Source: Streptomyces sp. R41
Lineage (GTDB): Bacteria; Actinomycetota; Actinomycetes; Streptomycetales; Streptomycetaceae
Reading direction: 5' to 3'
DNA: 64,000 nucleotides
Assembly: GCF_041053055.1 (NCBI RefSeq)
Contig: NZ_CP163443.1
Location: 3,968,001-4,032,000 of the forward strand
This document shows, piece after piece, positions 17,561 to 25,289 of this stretch. The position numbers were made by a program, and so were the translations under genes. Position 1 is the stretch's first letter, and each line of letters starts with the position of its first letter. The notes under the pieces were generated by a model that did no database searches, was not told the origin of the DNA, and was given only the letters and a program-made list of their open reading frames with translations.

Positions 17561-18034
17561 ATGACCACGCAGACCCAGCCCGCGGAAACCTCCCACGCAG
17601 AGATCCGCACCCTCATCCACCAGCTCTTCCGCACCCTCGACGAGCGCAAGTTCGCCGCAGCCTGGATCCTCGACTTCGTCACCGAGGACGTACGCATGGA
17701 GACCCCCCTCGGCGCCACCGAGGGCCCCGACGCCGCCCGCGCCACGGAGGAGGCGCTGGCGCGTTACGACCGTACCCAGCACATGGCCGCCGGGATCCTC
17801 ACCGACGTCGACACCGAGGCCGGACGGGCCATCGCCTCCTGGAACGCGCTGATGACCCACGTCCACCACGACGCCACCCTCCGGGAGCGTGGCGCGGACG
17901 CCGACCCGTTGTTCACGGTCGGCGGCCACTACGAGGCCGACCTGCGCCGCACCCCCGCCGGCTGGCGCTTCAGCCGGGTCGCGATCCGGGCGATCTGGAC
18001 GAAGGGGCAGCCGCCGCTGGGCATCAACGACTGA
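17561..18034 (+). CDS. NTF2/SnoaL-like protein
   Basis: A 157-residue protein of the NTF2-like fold. Typical features are the N-terminal helix EIRTLIHQLFRTLDERKF, then FVTEDVRMETPLG, and the strand-rich C-terminus GHYEADLRRTPAGWRFSRVAI. Such proteins include small-molecule isomerases, hydratases and ring-hydroxylating subunits; no specific activity can be assigned. The ATG at 17561 is chosen, with GAGGG upstream; an in-frame TTG at 17540 would add seven residues. It stands alone. Confidence 0.75.
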   Translation: MTTQTQPAETSHAEIRTLIHQLFRTLDERKFAAAWILDFVTEDVRMETPLGATEGPDAARATEEALARYDRTQHMAAGILTDVDTEAGRAIASWNALMTHVHHDATLRERGADADPLFTVGGHYEADLRRTPAGWRFSRVAIRAIWTKGQPPLGIND

Positions 18035-18049
18035 CGAAAGAATCCGGGC

Positions 18050-18114
18050 GAAAGATCCAGACGGAAGATCCAGAGGGAAGACCTGGACGGAAGACCTGGA
18101 CGGAAGATCTGCAC
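18050..18114. repeat. Five tandem 13-bp repeats
   Basis: Five contiguous 13-bp units with consensus GGAAGAYCTGGAC start 15 bp after the stop of the NTF2-like gene. A more degenerate 14-nt copy precedes them at 18036. They lie upstream of the DHFR-like gene, outside its ribosome-binding site. Confidence 0.8.
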
Positions 18115-18191
18115 GCGGGAGCGATGATTTCCGCACCCTGCGCCGGTCTTCTCTGCCGTAATCGCCCGCGCGACGAACAGGAGCACCTCCC

Positions 18192-18791
18192 ATGCGCATC
18201 GTGGTCAGCGAATTCATCAGCATCGACGGCGTCGTACAGGCACCCGGCGGCCCTCAGGAGGACACCGACGGCGGCTTCGCGCACGGCGGCTGGACGCACC
18301 CGTACTTCGACCCGGAGGTCGTCGGCGGTGCCTTCGCCGACGGTCTGGGCAGGGCCGAGGCGCTGCTGTTCGGGCGGCGTACCTGGCAGACGATGGCCGC
18401 GGCCTGGCCCGAGCGGGCGGGCGATCCGTTCGCGGACCTGATGAACTCCCTCCCCAAGTACGTGGTCTCCACGACGCTCGGCGAAGGCGACGTGACGAGC
18501 TGGAGCAACACCACGCTCATCCCCGGCGACGAGGCCGTCGCCCGCGTCCGGGAACTGCGCGCGGCCGACGGCGGCGACCTGGCGATGATGGGCAGCCCCA
18601 CGCTCGTGCGCACCCTCCTGCGCGAGGGCCTGGTCGACGAGCTGCAGCTCATCCGGATGCCGGTCATCCTCGGCGGCGGCAAGACGATCTTCCCCGAGGA
18701 CGGCGTGAAGCGTCCGCTCGAACGGGTCTCCACGGTCGCCGGCAAGACGGGGGTGGAGGTGTGTGTCTACCGGCCGGCCGACGAGGCGTAG
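18192..18791 (+). CDS. Dihydrofolate reductase family protein (RibD C-terminal type)
   Basis: A 199-residue reductase-like protein of the RibD_C superfamily. Signals are the N-terminal strand RIVVSEFISIDGVVQAPGG, the motif LLFGRRTWQTMAAAWP, the nucleotide-binding segment MMGSPTLVRTLLREGLVDEL and the closing PVILGGGKTIF. Proteins of this kind use NADPH, but the substrate is usually unknown. An ACAGGAGC ribosome-binding site lies before the ATG. It is not linked to riboflavin genes here. Confidence 0.85.
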   Translation: MRIVVSEFISIDGVVQAPGGPQEDTDGGFAHGGWTHPYFDPEVVGGAFADGLGRAEALLFGRRTWQTMAAAWPERAGDPFADLMNSLPKYVVSTTLGEGDVTSWSNTTLIPGDEAVARVRELRAADGGDLAMMGSPTLVRTLLREGLVDELQLIRMPVILGGGKTIFPEDGVKRPLERVSTVAGKTGVEVCVYRPADEA

Positions 18792-18926
18792 AGGGGTAGG
18801 CGGCGCGCTGGTGTCCGTTCTATGCTCGGAGCAACGGTATCTCTGACTGAGTCAACCATCCGGGTCGACCCTCCGGACCGACCAGCTGGAGCCCCGACCA
18901 TCAGAGCCGACCTTCCGGGGCCGATC

Positions 18927-19859
18927 ATGACTGTCCAGGACATCCGCTCCTTCAACCGCTTCTACACGAACGTCATCGGCGCGCTCGACTACGGCCGTCA
19001 CCTCTACGCCCCGTACACGCTCACGGAGTCCCGCGTCCTCTACGAGCTCGCGCACTCCCCGCGAACGGACGCGGTCGACCTGCGTACCGAACTCTCGCTG
19101 GATTCGGGCTACTTGAGCCGCATCCTCAACAAGTTCGAGCAGGACGGGCTGGTCGAGCGGGCCCCGTCCGAGAAGGACCCGCGCCGCCGTCGGATCACCC
19201 TCACCGCGCGCGGCCGCGACGCCGCCGACCTGCTCGACGAGCGTGCCCGGGAAACCGTCGGTTCGCTGCTCGCCTCCGTGACCCCCGCCGACCGGGAGCG
19301 GCTCGCCGAGGCGATGCGCACGGTGCGGACGATCCTGGGCGACGGCCGGGTCCCCCGCCCGGAGGACGTCGTGCTGCGCGAGCCCGGCCCCGGTGACCTC
19401 GGCTGGATCGTGCAGCGCAACGCCGCGCTGTACGGGGCCGAGTACGGGTGGAACACCGACTACGAGGGCCTGGTCGCGAGGATCGTCGCCGACTTCGCCG
19501 AGGATCACGATCCGCATCTGGAGCGGGTGTGGATCGCCGAGCTCGACGGACGGGCCGTGGGGTGCGTGATGTGCGTACGGGACGACGCGCCCGGCACCGC
19601 CCGGCTCCGCCTGCTCCTTGTCGAGCCGGACGCGCGCGGGCTCGGCATCGGCGACCGGCTCGTCGAGGCCGTCGTCGACTTCGCGCGCGGAGTCGGCTAT
19701 CGCGACCTCGTCCTGTGGACCAACGACGTCCTCTCCGCCGCCCGCCGTATCTACCAGCGCCACGGCTTCGTCCTCGTGTCCGAGAAACCGCACCGCTCCT
19801 TCGGCGCGGATCTCGTGGGCCAGGACTGGCGGCTGGATCTGCACGGCACGCACGAGTGA
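18927..19859 (+). CDS. MarR-type regulator fused to a GNAT acetyltransferase
   Basis: A 310-residue two-domain protein. Residues about 1-150 are a MarR winged helix (AVDLRTELSLDSGYLSRILNKF, then the wing SEKDPRRRRITLT). Residues about 155-310 are a GNAT acetyltransferase with acetyl-CoA motif A in LRLLLVEPDARGLGIGDRL. MarR-GNAT fusions are known across actinobacteria; their acceptors are mostly unknown. The ATG at 18927 starts the conserved protein (TVQDIRSFNRFYT); the frame extends to 18822, but that part is unlike the family. No strong Shine-Dalgarno is seen at either start. Transcribed alone, probably. Confidence 0.85.
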   Translation: MTVQDIRSFNRFYTNVIGALDYGRHLYAPYTLTESRVLYELAHSPRTDAVDLRTELSLDSGYLSRILNKFEQDGLVERAPSEKDPRRRRITLTARGRDAADLLDERARETVGSLLASVTPADRERLAEAMRTVRTILGDGRVPRPEDVVLREPGPGDLGWIVQRNAALYGAEYGWNTDYEGLVARIVADFAEDHDPHLERVWIAELDGRAVGCVMCVRDDAPGTARLRLLLVEPDARGLGIGDRLVEAVVDFARGVGYRDLVLWTNDVLSAARRIYQRHGFVLVSEKPHRSFGADLVGQDWRLDLHGTHE

Positions 19860-19877
19860 CGAGTAGGGTCCCTGATC

Positions 19878-20678
19878 ATGAAGCTGGCGTTCTCCACCCT
19901 CGGTGTGCCCGGGCTCCCCATCCCCGACGTCGTACGACTCGCCGCCACGCACGGCTATCACGGCGTGGAGCTGCGGGCGCATCCGGAGGAGCCCGTGCAC
20001 GCGGGCATCGGTGCGGCCGAACGGGCCGACGTGGCGGCGGAGTTCAAGGCGGGCGGGATCGAGGTGCTGGGGCTCGCGGGGTACGCGCGGGTCGCGGCGC
20101 CGGGGGACGACGAGCCCGTGATCGACGAGATCCGTCGGCTTCTGGACCTCGCACGCGACGTGGACGCCCCGTTCGTACGGGTCTTCCCCGGCGCCGGCAC
20201 GGACCAGAGCCCGGAAGAGGCCGACGCGACGGCCGCTCGCCGCCTCGGCACGGCCGCCGAGTACGCCGCCGACCTGGGCGTACGGATCCTGCTGGAGACC
20301 CACGACTCGCACCGCACAGGCGCCGACGCGATCAGGGTCCTGGGCCTGGTCGGCCACCATCACGTGGGCTCGCTCTGGGACGTGATGCACACCTGGCTGG
20401 GCGGCGAGCAGCCGTCGTCGACGTATGCCGCGCTGTCCCCGTACCTCGGATACGTACAGGTCAAGGACATCGCATCCGCCGAGGACACGACCCCGCTGCC
20501 GCTGGGCACCGGTGTCCTGCCGCTCGCCGAGTGCGTCGAGGTCCTCTCCCGCCACGGCTGGGACGGCTGGCTGTGCTGGGAGTACGAGAAGCGGTGGTAC
20601 GAGGCGGCGGCGCCGCTTCCCGGGCTGCTGGGCGCCGGGCGCGAGCACCTCTGCCGTCTGCTGAACGACGCCGCGTGA
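19878..20678 (+). CDS. Sugar phosphate isomerase/epimerase (xylose isomerase-like TIM barrel)
   Basis: A 266-residue barrel protein opening with MKLAFSTLGVPGLP, as many xylose isomerase-like proteins do. Likely metal or substrate residues are in RILLETHDSHRTG (Glu/His), GSLWDVMHTWLGGE (Asp/His) and LCWEYEKRWYE (Glu). It starts 18 bp after the MarR-GNAT stop and may be co-transcribed with it. It is only distantly like the isomerase at 12782 and is probably not a recent duplicate. Confidence 0.85.
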   Translation: MKLAFSTLGVPGLPIPDVVRLAATHGYHGVELRAHPEEPVHAGIGAAERADVAAEFKAGGIEVLGLAGYARVAAPGDDEPVIDEIRRLLDLARDVDAPFVRVFPGAGTDQSPEEADATAARRLGTAAEYAADLGVRILLETHDSHRTGADAIRVLGLVGHHHVGSLWDVMHTWLGGEQPSSTYAALSPYLGYVQVKDIASAEDTTPLPLGTGVLPLAECVEVLSRHGWDGWLCWEYEKRWYEAAAPLPGLLGAGREHLCRLLNDAA

Positions 20679-20717
20679 ACCAAAAGCATCACAGAGTTAA
20701 CTCGAAAACCGTCGGTA

Positions 20718-20738
20718 GGGGATTGCTCACGCAACCCC
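20718..20738 (+). other. Hairpin in the leader of the MHYT gene
   Basis: GGGG-A-TTGC pairs with GCAA-CCCC around a TCAC loop, with one bulged A. It lies 40 bp after the isomerase stop and about 50 bp before the MHYT start. It may terminate the upstream transcript or structure the MHYT leader. I could not match it to a riboswitch class. Confidence 0.5.
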
Positions 20739-20790
20739 GGCGCGAGACCTTTCTCCCTCAAGTAGCCATAACTCTGGGGGGAGTTGGCAT

Positions 20791-21681
20791 ATGCAGGGCA
20801 CTGTCGACGGATTCAGATACGGCGCGGTCACTCCTGTGGCGGCCTATCTCATCGCGTGCCTGGGGAGCGCTCTGGGGCTGCGTTGTGTCGTCCGGTCCGT
20901 GCACAACGAGCAGTCGTGGAAACCCGGCTGGCTCGCGCTCGGGGCGACATCGATCGGCTGCGGCATCTGGACGATGCACTTCATCGCCATGATCGGCTTC
21001 CGGGTCGAGGAGAGCCGCACCCGGTACGACGTCCGTCTGACGGTGCTGAGCCTCGTCGTGGCGATCGTCGTCGTCGGCGTAGGCGTCTTCGCCGTGGGGT
21101 ATCGCGGCGCCGACGGCGCCACCCTGGCCACCGCGGGCATCGTCACCGGTCTCGGCGTGGCCGCCATGCACTACATGGGCATGGCGGCGCTCCAGCTGAA
21201 CGGCTACATCCAGTACGACATGGTCACGGTCGCTCTCTCCGTGGTGATCGCGATCGTCGCCGCGACCGCCGCGCTGTGGGCGGCCGTCTCGATCCGGGGA
21301 TTCCTCGCGGCCCTGGGAGCCAGTCTGGTCATGGGCATCGCCGTGTCCGGCATGCACTACACCGGCATGGCCGCCGTCGGAGTCCACCTCCACAACACGA
21401 CCGGTGGGTCGTACGTCGGCGACTCGCCCACCTCACTCCTGCTCCCCATGCTCATCGGCCCGATCGCCTTCCTGATCCTGGCCGGAGTGGTGGTGATGTT
21501 CGACCCCCTGCTGGTCCTGGGCGACGGGGAGTGGAGTCGCCCCACCCCGCGACAGTGCGCCGGGGCCGGCGGGGCCGAGCCCCCCGTATCGCACTCCGCA
21601 TCACTCTTCGAGCCCTCGACCAACCGTGTCCGGCGCCTCCCGGGCCGACGCGAGGCCGACCCGCGCATCGAGGAGTGGTGA
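20791..21681 (+). CDS. MHYT-domain integral membrane sensor
   Basis: A 296-residue membrane protein with seven predicted helices and three MHYT-type motifs: WTMHFIAM (about residue 59), MHYMGMAAL (about 125) and MHYTGMAAV (about 188). MHYT domains are proposed to bind copper or sense diatomic gases through these Met/His residues. Usually they are fused to GGDEF/EAL output domains; here the last 60 residues are a hydrophilic tail with no enzyme domain, so output must come from a partner. A GGGGGGAG ribosome-binding site precedes the ATG. Confidence 0.9.
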   Translation: MQGTVDGFRYGAVTPVAAYLIACLGSALGLRCVVRSVHNEQSWKPGWLALGATSIGCGIWTMHFIAMIGFRVEESRTRYDVRLTVLSLVVAIVVVGVGVFAVGYRGADGATLATAGIVTGLGVAAMHYMGMAALQLNGYIQYDMVTVALSVVIAIVAATAALWAAVSIRGFLAALGASLVMGIAVSGMHYTGMAAVGVHLHNTTGGSYVGDSPTSLLLPMLIGPIAFLILAGVVVMFDPLLVLGDGEWSRPTPRQCAGAGGAEPPVSHSASLFEPSTNRVRRLPGRREADPRIEEW

Positions 21682-21702
21682 GCCCTAAGAGCCCCACGAG
21701 CC

Positions 21703-22287
21703 CTACGCCGGGCGAGCCGTGAGCGGCGCCGTCCCGTCGAGGCACCAGTCCAGCACAGCGGGCCAGGAGCCGTAACCGGCATCCAGGTCCAGGTGCGCGG
21801 CCCCGGGGATGATCTCGGTCGGTACGCCCAGGGGGTCGCCGTAGACGGTGCGGGCGCCTTCCGGACAGTACGGGTCGTCGTCGCCGGCGACGAGCCGTGT
21901 GGGCCCGGGCAGCTGGATGCCGTCGAGCGGCGGTGGGGCGAACTCCGCGATCTCCGGGTGCCGTACGAGGACGGATGGGGACGGCGGGGCCACGAGGAGC
22001 GCCCGGTCGACGTCGAGGCCGGGCACACCGCGCGCGGCGGCGTGCAGCCACAGCACGGCGGACGCGCTGTGGGCGAGTACGACACGCTCGGCGCCGGTCG
22101 GCCGGTCGAGGTGACGGGCCAGTTCGCCGAGCCACACCTCCAGGTCGGGGTCGTCGGGATCAGGCAGCTGCGGGTACGTGACGTGATGGCCCAACTCCGT
22201 CAGCCGGTCGGCCAGCCAGTGCTGCCAGTGGTCCTTCGGGCGGTGGTTCTGCCAGCCATGGAGGATCAGGAAGTGCTTGGTGGTCAT
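21703..22287 (-). CDS. RBBP9/YdeN-family alpha/beta hydrolase
   Basis: A 194-residue serine hydrolase. It opens with FLILHGWQNHRPKDHWQHWL, the usual RBBP9/YdeN start. The nucleophile Ser is in LAHSAS, a GxSxS variant with Ala in place of the first Gly. The acid Asp is in VAGDDDPYC and the His in GAAHLD. The ATG at 22287 is chosen; an upstream in-frame codon at 22314 adds nine unlike residues. It is divergent from the LysR gene with only 50 bp between starts, so they may share control. Substrate unknown. Confidence 0.85.
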   Translation of the reverse strand: MTTKHFLILHGWQNHRPKDHWQHWLADRLTELGHHVTYPQLPDPDDPDLEVWLGELARHLDRPTGAERVVLAHSASAVLWLHAAARGVPGLDVDRALLVAPPSPSVLVRHPEIAEFAPPPLDGIQLPGPTRLVAGDDDPYCPEGARTVYGDPLGVPTEIIPGAAHLDLDAGYGSWPAVLDWCLDGTAPLTARPA

Positions 22288-22337
22288 GAGGCGATGGTTT
22301 CCGATCACCGGCACACAGGTCCAGTTAATCTTTCCGC

Positions 22338-23273
22338 GTGGAACAGATAAGTGAGACCTTCACTGTCGATCTGCGCCGCCTGACCGTCCTGCGCGAACTC
22401 CGGCGTCGCGGCAGCCTGGCGCGAACGGCAGAGGCCCTGCATCTGACCCCCTCCGCGGTCTCCCAGCAGATCGCCGCGCTGGCCCGCGAGGCGGGCGTAC
22501 CGCTGACGGAGCGCGACGGCAGAGGCGTACGGCTGACCGGACAGGCGCGCGTCCTGCTGGCCCACGCCGATCTGATCGCCGCCCAACTGGAGCGGGCGCG
22601 GGCCGACTTGGCGGCGTACGGGGAGGGCGGGCGCGGGTCGGTCACCATCGGCTGCTTCTCCAGCGGGATACTCGGTCTGCTCCCCGACGCTCTGCGCACG
22701 CTGGCCGCGCGACTGCCTCACGTCCGCGTCGACGTCGTCGAGGCCGAGCCGCCGGACCTGTTCACCGCGCTCGACTCGGGCCAGGTCGACGTCGCCGTGG
22801 CCGTCGACTTCGCCGCCGCGCCGCCGCACACCGACCGGCGCTACACCCGCACCGACCTGTTCGCCGACGTCCTGGACCTCGCCGTCCCGGCGGATCACCG
22901 CCTCGCGGGCCGCGACCGGGTGACTCTGCGCGACCTCGCCACCGACGCCTGGATCGTCGGGGACGCGCGCAGCTGCTGCGGCGCCGTCACCCGTTCCGTC
23001 TGCGCGGCCGCCGGGTTCACGCCGGACATCCGGCACGCCGTCAACGACTGGGGTGCGCTCGCCGCGCTCGTCGAGGCGGGCCAGGGGGTCGCGCTGATCC
23101 CCCGCCTGGTCCAGCCGCTGTACGCCCATCGCCGCCTCGCGCTGCTGTCCACCGAGGGTGCGCCGCCGTCCCGGAACGTCTTCGTGGCCGTACGCACAGG
23201 GTCGGAGCGCGATCCTGTGCTGGCCGCCGTTCGGGATCAACTACGCACCACGGCCGCCGACTTGGTCGGCTGA
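22338..23273 (+). CDS. LysR-family transcriptional regulator
   Basis: A 311-residue regulator. The N-terminal winged helix reads LRRLTVLRELRRRGSLARTA then LHLTPSAVSQQIAALAREAG. The C-terminal effector domain begins about residue 95 (GSVTIGCFSSGILGLLP). Two adjacent cysteines in DARSCCGAV (about residue 215) could be redox-active, but this is only a suggestion. The start is a GTG. LysR proteins often control a divergent neighbour, here the small hydrolase. Confidence 0.9.
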   Translation: MEQISETFTVDLRRLTVLRELRRRGSLARTAEALHLTPSAVSQQIAALAREAGVPLTERDGRGVRLTGQARVLLAHADLIAAQLERARADLAAYGEGGRGSVTIGCFSSGILGLLPDALRTLAARLPHVRVDVVEAEPPDLFTALDSGQVDVAVAVDFAAAPPHTDRRYTRTDLFADVLDLAVPADHRLAGRDRVTLRDLATDAWIVGDARSCCGAVTRSVCAAAGFTPDIRHAVNDWGALAALVEAGQGVALIPRLVQPLYAHRRLALLSTEGAPPSRNVFVAVRTGSERDPVLAAVRDQLRTTAADLVG

Positions 23274-23357
23274 GCACCCAGGCCCCGACGGTGGCGTTGA
23301 GCTCCGGCCAGGGGGCCGACCCGACAGCCCCCGTGACAAGCCCCCGGCGGCTCATCG

Positions 23358-23987
23358 CTACGTGCGGGACAGGAACCCGCCCACCCGCTGCTCCAACCGC
23401 CCCCGGCACTCCGGCCACTCCTCCGCCGTAATCGAATAGATCGCGGAGTCACGCAACAGGCCCTCCTCGCCCGGGGCCCAGGAGCGGGACCAGTTGCGCA
23501 GGACGCCCTCGAAGCGGGCGCCCGTGCGCTCGATCGCGGCGCGGGAACGGCGGTTGCGCGCGTCGGTCTTGAGGTCGACGCGGGCCACGCCCCACTGCTC
23601 GAAGGCGTGGCCGAAGAGCAGCAGCTTGGACTCGGCGTTCGCGCCGGTGCCCTGGGCCGAGCGGGCGAGCCAGGTGAAGCCGACCTCGATGGCGTCGAGG
23701 CGGTCGTCGCCACGCCAGGAGCGGGGCTCCCAGTAGGACGTGGCGCCGATGGCGCGTCCCGTGGACGTCAACACCTGGGCATACGGAGCTAGTTGACCCC
23801 TCGCGGCGCGGGCGAGCTGCGCGTCGATGTACTGCCCGACCTCGGCGGCCCGGGGCACCCAGGTGAACTCGTACGAACCCCTGTCCTCCTCGGCCGCGAC
23901 GGCCAGGTCGGCGGCATGACGATGGCCCAGCGGCTCCAGACGTACGAGCTCGCCTTCCAGGACCGGTCCCTCGAGATGGAAAGTCAC
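23358..23987 (-). CDS. GNAT-family N-acetyltransferase (RimJ/RimL type)
   Basis: A 209-residue acetyltransferase of the RimJ/RimL group: [19 protein letters not shown] at the start, IGATSYWEP, the acetyl-CoA loop [20 protein letters not shown] and [20 protein letters not shown]. The GTG at 23987 gives the conserved N-terminus [12 protein letters not shown]; the open frame upstream is out of family. Acceptor not predictable. It follows the chimeric gene at 24055 on the same strand. Confidence 0.87.
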   Translation of the reverse strand: MTFHLEGPVLEGELVRLEPLGHRHAADLAVAAEEDRGSYEFTWVPRAAEVGQYIDAQLARAARGQLAPYAQVLTSTGRAIGATSYWEPRSWRGDDRLDAIEVGFTWLARSAQGTGANAESKLLLFGHAFEQWGVARVDLKTDARNRRSRAAIERTGARFEGVLRNWSRSWAPGEEGLLRDSAIYSITAEEWPECRGRLEQRVGGFLSRT

Positions 23988-24054
23988 CGGCCGAAGTGTT
24001 CCGTACGAGATCGTGGCCGTCGAACGAAATTCCCGGCGCCTCGAGCCTCCGGAT

Positions 24055-24831
24055 TCAGCGGCACCAGCCGAGGACGAGATCCTCGAAACCGGGGAACTCC
24101 CGCCCGGCCGCCGCGACGACATCCGTCGCCGACTCCCGTGCCCCCGGCGCGTACCGTTCGGCGACGGCGAGCAGCGCCGGGTCGGGGGCCGCGCTCTGCC
24201 CCGGGTAGTCGACCGCTTCCATGGGACCGACCCCGTCGGCGAGGACCCGCAAGTAGCCCGCCAGGTCGCTCGCCACCACGCCCAGACTGCCCTCGGAGCC
24301 GAAGAAGACGACCGGCTGGTCGACGAGTTCGCGCTCCGGGCGGACACGCCAGAACGCCGCGTAGCCGCCGGTCCCGTCCTGTCCGAACACCCGGAACGCG
24401 TCCCCGTCCAGCTCGGAGTTCCCGGTCCAGGCCCGCAGCCAGTCGGTGGTCTCCTCGGCGGTCAGGAAGTCGCCCCACGGCTCGTAGTCGATGCCGTTGC
24501 CGTCGTCGTAGTCGAACGCGGCCTCGCTCAGGGCGGCGAGCGCGGGCGGGAAGCGGCGGTCGCCGGTGGGGCTCATGTGTTCCGTCGTCGCGCCGTCCCG
24601 GCAGTACACGTCCGCCTCCTTGACCGCGGGGCCCTGCGGGCGGCCGTCGACGTGCCAGGTGTCCGGGGTCCGCCCGACGCGATACCCGAGCCGGGTCAGG
24701 CCCTCCGCGAAACCCTCGGTGTCGTCCGAGCGGAGCGGGCGCAGCAGGGTGGTGACCCCGTCGGCCGCCGCCGCCAGGAAGAGGGCGCGGGCGGTGATGG
24801 ACTTGGAACCGGGGATGTCGACTACGGCCAT
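24055..24831 (-). CDS. Chimera: EPSP-synthase N-terminal fragment joined to a SUKH/SMI1-like protein
   Basis: Residues 1-83 match the start of an actinobacterial AroA paralogue: [20 protein letters not shown], then [17 protein letters not shown], and CRDGATT, where AroA would continue with RFLP. From residue 86 ([19 protein letters not shown] at 24576) the sequence changes to an SMI1/KNR4 (SUKH)-like domain: [25 protein letters not shown] helix, [14 protein letters not shown] and VVFFGSEG. The total is 258 residues with no internal stop. The 83-residue piece lacks nearly all of AroA and cannot be an active EPSP synthase. Either a fused protein is made from 24831 or only the 173-residue SUKH-like protein from 24576. 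SUKH proteins are often immunity proteins of polymorphic toxins; no toxin gene is visible nearby. Confidence 0.7.
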   Translation of the reverse strand: MAVVDIPGSKSITARALFLAAAADGVTTLLRPLRSDDTEGFAEGLTRLGYRVGRTPDTWHVDGRPQGPAVKEADVYCRDGATTEHMSPTGDRRFPPALAALSEAAFDYDDGNGIDYEPWGDFLTAEETTDWLRAWTGNSELDGDAFRVFGQDGTGGYAAFWRVRPERELVDQPVVFFGSEGSLGVVASDLAGYLRVLADGVGPMEAVDYPGQSAAPDPALLAVAERYAPGARESATDVVAAAGREFPGFEDLVLGWCR

Positions 24832-25289
24832 GCCCTCATGCTGGCTCCCTGACCTGCTCCCTCGCCGGAACGTCCGCCAAGTGGACCTTCGGTGCGGACG
24901 CTCCAGGGGCACTGGTCCTCGGTGTCGGAGCACGGCTGAGGCCGGCTGGAGCCGAGGTCGGGGCAGGCGGCTCACCATCCCCGCCCGAAACCCCCGTCCC
25001 AACTTCCGGAGTTACCCGGAAACCGGGGAACCCGGAGCAGCTGCCCTTCGTCCAATCCGCATGCTGTCGGATGAGTCTCCGCAGTGCGGTGTCGGCCTCG
25101 CTGCTGGCTGCGAACGCTGACCACCCTCTCCGCCGCCTGCGGCCGGCAGCACGCCGTCACCGGCGCGCCCCCCTCCAACTGCGCCGGTGGCGGCCCCAAC
25201 GCGGGTTACTGTGCACACTCTTGACTGGAAGAAACTTCCCGGATATTCGTGACTCCTCGGAAGTTTCCTTCATGAGGGAAGGAGCGCTC
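24832..25289. other. Intergenic region, promoter at its right end
   Basis: This 458-bp stretch has no ORF with family support on either strand. Its last 70 bp carry the probable promoter and inverted repeat of the GH3 gene. Nothing recognisable was seen in 24840-25200. Confidence 0.6.
25221..25267 (+). promoter_or_regulatory. Promoter and inverted-repeat operator of the GH3 gene
   Basis: TTGACT (25221-25226) and an ATATTC-like -10 at about 25243-25248 are spaced like a housekeeping promoter. GAAACTTCC (25231-25239) and GGAAGTTTC (25259-25267) form a perfect 9-bp inverted repeat flanking the -10. This is a good position for a repressor. The binding protein is unknown. Confidence 0.5.

Noticed and set aside
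20679-20790. Leader of the MHYT gene considered as a cyclic-dinucleotide riboswitch
   Set aside because: Only one hairpin could be built. Conserved core sequences of c-di-AMP or c-di-GMP aptamers were not recognised.
24972-25218. Short minus-strand ORFs upstream of the GH3 gene
   Set aside because: No ribosome-binding site or family match; one would overlap the probable GH3 promoter.
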